Positions 15,723 through 20,526 of a DNA stretch of 20,526 bases are shown in pieces (position 1 is the first letter of the stretch; each line of letters begins with the position of its first letter). The DNA is taken from contig CAMLON010000029.1 in assembly GCA_946481695.1 (NCBI GenBank), forward strand, positions 1 to 20,526. The letters are read 5' to 3'. Both the position numbers and the translations under genes were made by a program. Below the pieces are notes generated by a model. The model worked only from the letters and a program-made list of their open reading frames with translations. It was not told the DNA's origin and searched no databases. This stretch comes from an uncultured Bartonella sp. Lineage in GTDB: Bacteria > Pseudomonadota > Alphaproteobacteria > Rhizobiales > Rhizobiaceae.

Positions 15723-17197
15723 AAACAATTATTTTGAAAAAACAGGGGAATTTTGACGAGTGGCGAATAAAGGCCCGCCTGCTTTTGCAGGAAAAAGTAC
15801 GTCCGGAAGACGTTTTTTGGCAATATCATTCGTCCCCAACTTTGTTTGATGGCGAGCCAGCCACTCAGCCTTCAGAAAAATATCCAACTGCACAACAAGG
15901 CCAAGAATTTCTGGTGCCGAAGCAGTTCATCAATCTTGCAAAAAATGTCATCTGCCACGAAAGCGAAGATTCAGCGGCCCTTTTATACAGCCTACTTTAC
16001 CGCTTACAGCATGACAAAACGCTTCTTGAAAAAATTTACGACATTGATACCGCCACCGCCCTATCGCGGCAAAAGGCTGTTTGCCATGATATCCACCATA
16101 TGCATGCTTTTTTACGTTTTAAAGAAATTGGCAATCTTGGTGACGACACCGTCAGACGTTGTTTTTCCGCTTGGTATGAACCTCAGCATTTCATTATCGC
16201 AGAAGCTATACCGTTTTTCTGCCGGCGTTTCAGTGACATGGATTGGCAAATTCTAACGCCGAAAGGCTGTGCATACTATTTAAACGAACGACTTTTTTTC
16301 GGCGAACCAATATTTAAAAAACCCGAAAACAAAGACCAAACCGAAGAGCTCTGGAAAACCTATTTTGCCAGTATCTTTAACCCGGCGAGACTGAAAGTCA
16401 AAACCATGCAAAGTCATATGCCGAAAAAATACTGGAGCAACCTTCCCGAAGCGCAAATAATCGATAGTCTCATTGGTAATGCGGAAACGCGCGTTGAAAA
16501 GATGGAAAGACAACCGGTTCTGCAACCTCCTCTCTTTCATTCCCGTTTAACCGAAAATCACGCTGAGAATCTCATTGAAGCGTGCTTGAAGTCGCAAGCA
16601 ACACTCGAAACTTTGGATGAACTTGATAACGGCATCAGATCATGCAAACGTTGCTCTTTGCATTGTTCGGCGACGCAGGCTGTCTGTGGCGAAGGGCCTG
16701 AAAAAGCTTCTCTTATGATTGTTGGTGAACAACCGGGCGACCGTGAAGATCTCCTTGGCCGACCGTTTGTCGGTCCGGCAGGGCAAATCTTTGAAAAAAC
16801 GATAGAGAAAGTTGGCATGCAACGGGACGAAGTTTACATCACCAACGCCGTCAAACATTTCAAATACGAACTCAAAGGTCGCAAACGCCTTCATAAAAGA
16901 GCTGATCGCAGCGAGGTCGAGCATTGTCGCTGGTGGCTAATGAAAGAAATCGACATCGTCAAACCCAAGCTCATCGTTGCCATGGGAAAAACAGCTTTAT
17001 TTTCTCTCACAGGTTTGAACGAGCCGATAAGTGGGATGGTGGGCAAAATAATTGAGACAGAAGAAAAAATAGCGGTTCTTGTCACTCTTCACCCGTCTTA
17101 TCTCCTCCGGATCAAATCAGAAGAATTGAAGAAACAGGAAACAGCGAGATTCGAACAGTGTTTGCAGCTCGCAAGGCAAAAATCAACTCTCTGGTAG
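15719..17197 (+). CDS. udgX: DUF4130-UdgX fusion, uracil-DNA glycosylase-superfamily protein
   Basis: This 492-residue protein joins two domains. The N-terminal part (about 1-250) is the DUF4130/'probable DNA metabolism protein' domain that accompanies radical SAM DNA proteins. The C-terminal part (about 300-490) is a UdgX-type uracil-DNA glycosylase domain. It contains CKRC (309-312), GEQPGDREDLLGRPFVGPAG (336-355), GRKRLHKR (387-394) and LHPS (457-460). The KRRIH-like loop with His392 corresponds to the histidine by which UdgX becomes covalently bound to the abasic site after uracil excision, so suicide-type tight binding is expected. Cys309 and Cys312, with Cys403 downstream, are candidate iron-sulfur ligands. 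It overlaps the radical SAM gene by 4 bases and shares its LexA box. Covalent activity itself is inferred from family knowledge. Confidence 0.9.
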   Translation: MKTIILKKQGNFDEWRIKARLLLQEKVRPEDVFWQYHSSPTLFDGEPATQPSEKYPTAQQGQEFLVPKQFINLAKNVICHESEDSAALLYSLLYRLQHDKTLLEKIYDIDTATALSRQKAVCHDIHHMHAFLRFKEIGNLGDDTVRRCFSAWYEPQHFIIAEAIPFFCRRFSDMDWQILTPKGCAYYLNERLFFGEPIFKKPENKDQTEELWKTYFASIFNPARLKVKTMQSHMPKKYWSNLPEAQIIDSLIGNAETRVEKMERQPVLQPPLFHSRLTENHAENLIEACLKSQATLETLDELDNGIRSCKRCSLHCSATQAVCGEGPEKASLMIVGEQPGDREDLLGRPFVGPAGQIFEKTIEKVGMQRDEVYITNAVKHFKYELKGRKRLHKRADRSEVEHCRWWLMKEIDIVKPKLIVAMGKTALFSLTGLNEPISGMVGKIIETEEKIAVLVTLHPSYLLRIKSEELKKQETARFEQCLQLARQKSTLW

Positions 17198-17436
17198 GTA
17201 TAAAAGACACCATCTATCTCTTTTTGAAGCCACTTTACAAAAACCGTGATCCCGACTTGATAGTCGCCTGTCAAAGAGTAATTAATCAATATTAAGCTGT
17301 TGTTTTTACTATCTTTTACATTATCACTTTTCCGTGATTGATACATTTTAAAGTGATTTGAGATTGATTGCCGTGATGAAGATATAAGCGTTAGAGAGTT
17401 TGGAAAATATATCCAGATTGATCCAATTGCAATTAA
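17198..17436 (+). promoter_or_regulatory. Spacer with repeats and candidate promoter for the small secreted protein
   Basis: No gene is seen. ATCACTTT (17323-17330) and AAAGTGAT (17350-17357) form an 8-base inverted repeat. GTGAT recurs at 17334, 17353 and 17373, spaced 19 and 20 bases, about two helical turns. TTGAGA (17358-17363) and GATATA (17381-17386) at 17-base spacing are a possible promoter. The region may bind a regulator, but no known site is recognised. No clear terminator follows the UdgX gene. Confidence 0.35.
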
Positions 17437-17460
17437 AGCCGTTAGCCAAAGCTAAGGGCT
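17437..17460 (+). promoter_or_regulatory. 5'-leader hairpin before the small secreted protein gene
   Basis: AGCCGTTAGC (17437-17446), loop CAAA, then GCTAAGGGCT (17451-17460) form a ten-position stem with a single G-G mismatch. It ends 19 bases before the ATG at 17480. It may stabilise the message or affect translation; nothing marks it as a terminator. Confidence 0.45.
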
Positions 17461-17479
17461 CATAAAAACGGTGAATGAA

Positions 17480-17785
17480 ATGAAAAAATTAATGTTTATT
17501 GCGCTTGCAAGTTTATGTGGTGTAAGCAGCGCCTATGCCAGTGGTTATGCTTTTGACGATGGTTCACCGGTCAACACCTATGTCATCGGTTCTACTGCCC
17601 AATCCGGCATGAACAAAGGTTATACCGGCAATTCACGTGCTTATACACGTGCAAATGGATTTGGCGATGGTTCGGTCGAAGATAGCTATGTCATCGGTCA
17701 CGCGCAAAAATCCGGTGAAGCAACGCATGGAGTTTTAGCAAACGAAGCGCATTTTGGTGATGGCTCGCCTGTAAACCACCACTAA
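17480..17785 (+). CDS. Small secreted repeat protein, unknown function
   Basis: From the ATG at 17480 this encodes 101 residues; the frame is also open to a GTG at 17471, giving three extra residues. Residues 1-20 are a classical Sec signal peptide (MKK, hydrophobic core, AYA just before Ser21). The mature 81 residues are built from repeats: FDDGSPVNTYVIGSTAQSG (25-43), FGDGSVEDSYVIGHAQKSG (61-79) and a truncated FGDGSPVNH (92-100). The repeats are rich in G, S and D with no Cys, so an exported, possibly flexible or metal/surface-binding periplasmic protein is likely. I do not recognise a family. A 5' hairpin and a strong terminator frame it as a single-gene transcript. The GGTGA before the ATG is a modest ribosome site. 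Confidence 0.8.
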   Translation: MKKLMFIALASLCGVSSAYASGYAFDDGSPVNTYVIGSTAQSGMNKGYTGNSRAYTRANGFGDGSVEDSYVIGHAQKSGEATHGVLANEAHFGDGSPVNHH

Positions 17786-17813
17786 TGAAATAATCGCATA
17801 ATATCCCTTCATT

Positions 17814-17842
17814 AAAAACCGGCTTTTAAGCCGGTTTTTATT
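17814..17842 (+). terminator. Rho-independent terminator after the small secreted protein
   Basis: AAAAACCGGCTT (17814-17825) pairs with AAGCCGGTTTTT (17828-17839). The ACCGGC/GCCGGT core is followed by TTTTTATTT. It lies 28 bases after the stop codon. Confidence 0.9.
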
Positions 17843-18115
17843 TATCATTTCCAGGTCATATTAAAATTTTAAACACGATGCCGATGATATTTTTATTCAA
17901 GATTATTGAACGAAATTTTTCATTAATTTCAATTGTTTGGATGTTTTTGATCGAAGTGATAAATATTTTTGTATTTTGAAGAGATAATTTTATTTTCATG
18001 CATTTTTAAAAAAATTTAAACTACCTTTTCAACCCGATTTTATGGTATTTAACGCAGAATATTCAATCAAACAGCTACAATATTATCGCATACAATTGTC
18101 GGAGAGCACTCGAAA
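17843..18115. other. AT-rich spacer, no gene seen
   Basis: Long runs of A and T with no ORF of plausible composition. CTCGAAA (18109-18115) can pair with TTTCGAG (18157-18163) in the following stretch, but the 41-base loop makes this weak. Confidence 0.4.
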
Positions 18116-18190
18116 ATGAGATTTGAAAATTATTCTCCCCCCTCGTACGCAAGCTCTTTCGAGAACCGGATAATCTCCAATTGGCAATAA
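18116..18190 (+). CDS. Possible 24-residue small ORF upstream of nadQ
   Basis: The ATG at 18116 is preceded by GGAGAG (18101-18106) at 9 bases, one of the better ribosome sites in the window. It opens a 24-codon frame ending in TAA (MRFENYSPPSYASSFENRII...). The product has no recognisable feature. It could be a leader peptide, a decayed gene start or chance. A second frame continues from 18181 with a hydrophobic stretch, so a frameshifted remnant of a small membrane protein is also possible. Confidence 0.25.
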   Translation: MRFENYSPPSYASSFENRIISNWQ

Positions 18191-18366
18191 ATTGTTATTT
18201 TGTTGGTTCTTTAGTCTTGGCTATTCAATTTGCTGCTCTATATAGCGGAAAATCCAACTCCGAGATTGCATGGGGACAAAATAAGAAGATAAGAAGGAAT
18301 ATAAAACGGCCGTCTGGCGCGACTTATATTTCTTTAGACTCTAAACTAACGCTAAATATTTGAAAA

Positions 18367-19275
18367 ATGACAATCGCAACCAAACAGACAGCTCTTTCCA
18401 AGATCGAACTCATCGGAGTTATAGTCTCGGTTATCGATGACAACCCGAAAGTTATTACCGTCGGACCTCAACAAAAATTGCCATCAGGACCGCTTGAAAA
18501 CTATAAACAGAGTCTACAATCAGCTCTGCGCGATTGGGTGAACACACGAACAGGGCATCCCATCGGGTTTCTCGAACAACTCTATACTTTTACCAATCGC
18601 GACCGAGTTATATCGGAAGGCAATATGCCTACTGTCGCGATTAGCTATTTGGGGTTGGTACGCGAGCATGACGGTTTTTTGCCTGAAGTCGAGTGGCATG
18701 ACTGGTACGAACATTTTCCGTGGGATGACTGTCGCAACGGAAAACATCCATGCGTCGATAAAATCATCCATGCACTTAACGAGTGGGCTGAAAAAGATCC
18801 GAAGACCTGTGCCTTTAAAAAGCGTAGAATTTCTTTTCTCTTCGGCTGTAACGGTTTTTCATGGAATGAAGATTTTATTCTTCAAAGATATGAACTCTTG
18901 TATGAAGCAGGATTGATTGCCGAAGCAGGTGGGAACCTATTTGCAGGCACTCCGATGTTTGCTGATGACCGCCGTATTCTAGCAACAGCAATTGCAAGAC
19001 TTAGAAGAAAAATCAAATATCGCGCTGTTATATTCGAACTTTTGCCTGAAAAATTTACTCTATTGCAGTTACAAAAGACGGTTGAGGCCATTATCGGAAG
19101 GCGCCTTCATAAGCCGAACTTCCGTCGCTTGACCGAACAACAAGGTATTATTGAAGAAGTCGGGGAATTCGAGACGAAAACCGGTGGCAGACCCGCTAAG
19201 TTATATCGTTATCGGCAAGAGATTATCGAGTCTTGCGTCATCTCGCTTTCCCGTTTTCCAATTGCACGTTCATAA
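18367..19275 (+). CDS. nadQ: NadQ-type NAD-biosynthesis regulator (Nudix-like plus winged helix, COG4111)
   Basis: This is a 302-residue protein. Residues about 10-170 resemble a Nudix-like domain (LPSGPLENYKQSLQSALRDW, GFLEQLYTFTNRDR, VAISYLGLVRE) without a recognisable complete Nudix box, so it is probably a ligand sensor rather than a hydrolase. Residues about 215-290 (LLQLQKTVEAIIGRRLHKPNFRR, then GRPAKLYRY) match the winged-helix half of NrtR/NadQ regulators. The family controls NAD biosynthesis genes in Alphaproteobacteria. No nad gene is adjacent here, so it must act on unlinked targets or itself. A TGA two codons before the ATG fixes the upstream limit of the ORF. The Shine-Dalgarno is poor. 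The identification rests on remembered family sequence. Confidence 0.8.
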   Translation: MTIATKQTALSKIELIGVIVSVIDDNPKVITVGPQQKLPSGPLENYKQSLQSALRDWVNTRTGHPIGFLEQLYTFTNRDRVISEGNMPTVAISYLGLVREHDGFLPEVEWHDWYEHFPWDDCRNGKHPCVDKIIHALNEWAEKDPKTCAFKKRRISFLFGCNGFSWNEDFILQRYELLYEAGLIAEAGGNLFAGTPMFADDRRILATAIARLRRKIKYRAVIFELLPEKFTLLQLQKTVEAIIGRRLHKPNFRRLTEQQGIIEEVGEFETKTGGRPAKLYRYRQEIIESCVISLSRFPIARS

Positions 19276-19572
19276 CATGGCGTCCCCGTTAGATAACTTA
19301 TGGTCAAAACTCTGCCGTCTGCAATGGTTTGATGTGCAGTAGCGTCACCCCTAATGCCATTGAACAAAACTGAAGAAACCACGCTTCAATCTGTTTGCAA
19401 ACGATCGGATTTTTACACGATCAAGCAACAGCCCCTTTTAGGCAATAAGCCTTGTTTCTCAAATATTTACCATGGTGCTATTGATAAGTTTAGCAGCCCA
19501 TAGATTTTACGGGGCGTTAAGTTTTGGCAAACTACATGTCGCAATTACTTTAATTTTCCGGTTTGCATTTTT
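19276..19572. other. Spacer between nadQ and nrdF, no gene seen
   Basis: About 300 bases without a credible ORF. The only structure noticed is a short AGGC-AATAA-GCCT hairpin around 19439-19453, with no T run. Confidence 0.35.
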
Positions 19573-19608
19573 AAAAACAGAAGAGCAACACTCTTCTCTT
19601 CTGTTTTT
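19573..19608 (-). terminator. Hairpin terminator between convergent nadQ and nrdF
   Basis: AAAAACAGAAGAG (19573-19585) and CTCTTCTGTTTTT (19596-19608) are perfect 13-base complements with a 10-base loop. The A/T tails on both sides give a T run on either strand, so it can end nrdF (it lies 10 bases beyond its stop) and transcripts from the nadQ side. Confidence 0.85.
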
Positions 19609-19618
19609 CTTTAAAGTT

Positions 19619-20526
<908 letters not shown>

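Noticed and set aside
18181..18363. 60-codon frame starting with TTG
   Set aside because: It has no ribosome site and a poor start codon, and the second half is basic and uncharacteristic; kept only as part of the small-ORF finding.

Overview
The window looks like a chromosomal segment of an alphaproteobacterium of the Rhizobiales, most like the Bartonella/Brucella side of the order. The evidence is a NadQ-type NAD regulator (a family known from Alphaproteobacteria), a GAAC-N7-GAAC LexA box of the alphaproteobacterial type, a TPR-membrane-protein/der gene pair, and moderately AT-rich coding DNA with very AT-rich spacers. I see no tRNA, rRNA, insertion sequence, integrase, phage gene or CRISPR array. 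Both edges cut through genes: der at the left and nrdF at the right.

Left block (1-6039, all minus strand). Reading in the direction of transcription there is a DHA2-type MFS efflux pump, an SLC13-type permease with internal RCK_C domains, a FUSC-type membrane protein overlapping it by ATGA, then a TPR single-pass membrane protein and the ribosome-assembly GTPase Der three bases later. The first three are a run of transporters. Their only obvious promoter region is the divergent spacer 6040-6205, which holds a perfect 7-1-7 palindrome.

Middle block (6206-14186, plus strand). A SulP anion transporter with a STAS domain is followed by a 66-residue membrane protein whose stop codon lies in a short tandem repeat. 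Next come two consecutive large single-anchor envelope proteins that look like diverged paralogues and end at a very strong terminator (12485-12513). Then comes nhaA (Na+/H+ antiporter). Its leader switches abruptly from extreme AT-richness to a GC-rich, foldable element that can pair with the bases between the Shine-Dalgarno and the ATG. This is a good candidate for an nhaA-type (Li+/Na+) riboswitch.

DNA-repair block (14469-17197, plus strand). A LexA box sits just upstream of a translationally coupled pair: a radical SAM protein with a helix-hairpin-helix, and a DUF4130-UdgX fusion carrying the KRRIH-like His loop. Together they form a probable SOS-inducible DNA repair/modification module whose chemistry is still unclear.

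Right block (17198-20526). A small secreted protein built from DGS...YVIG repeats has its own terminator. A 520-base AT-rich spacer follows, with one possible 24-codon ORF, then nadQ, a hairpin terminator shared with the opposite strand, and the class Ib ribonucleotide reductase small subunit nrdF running in from the right edge on the minus strand.
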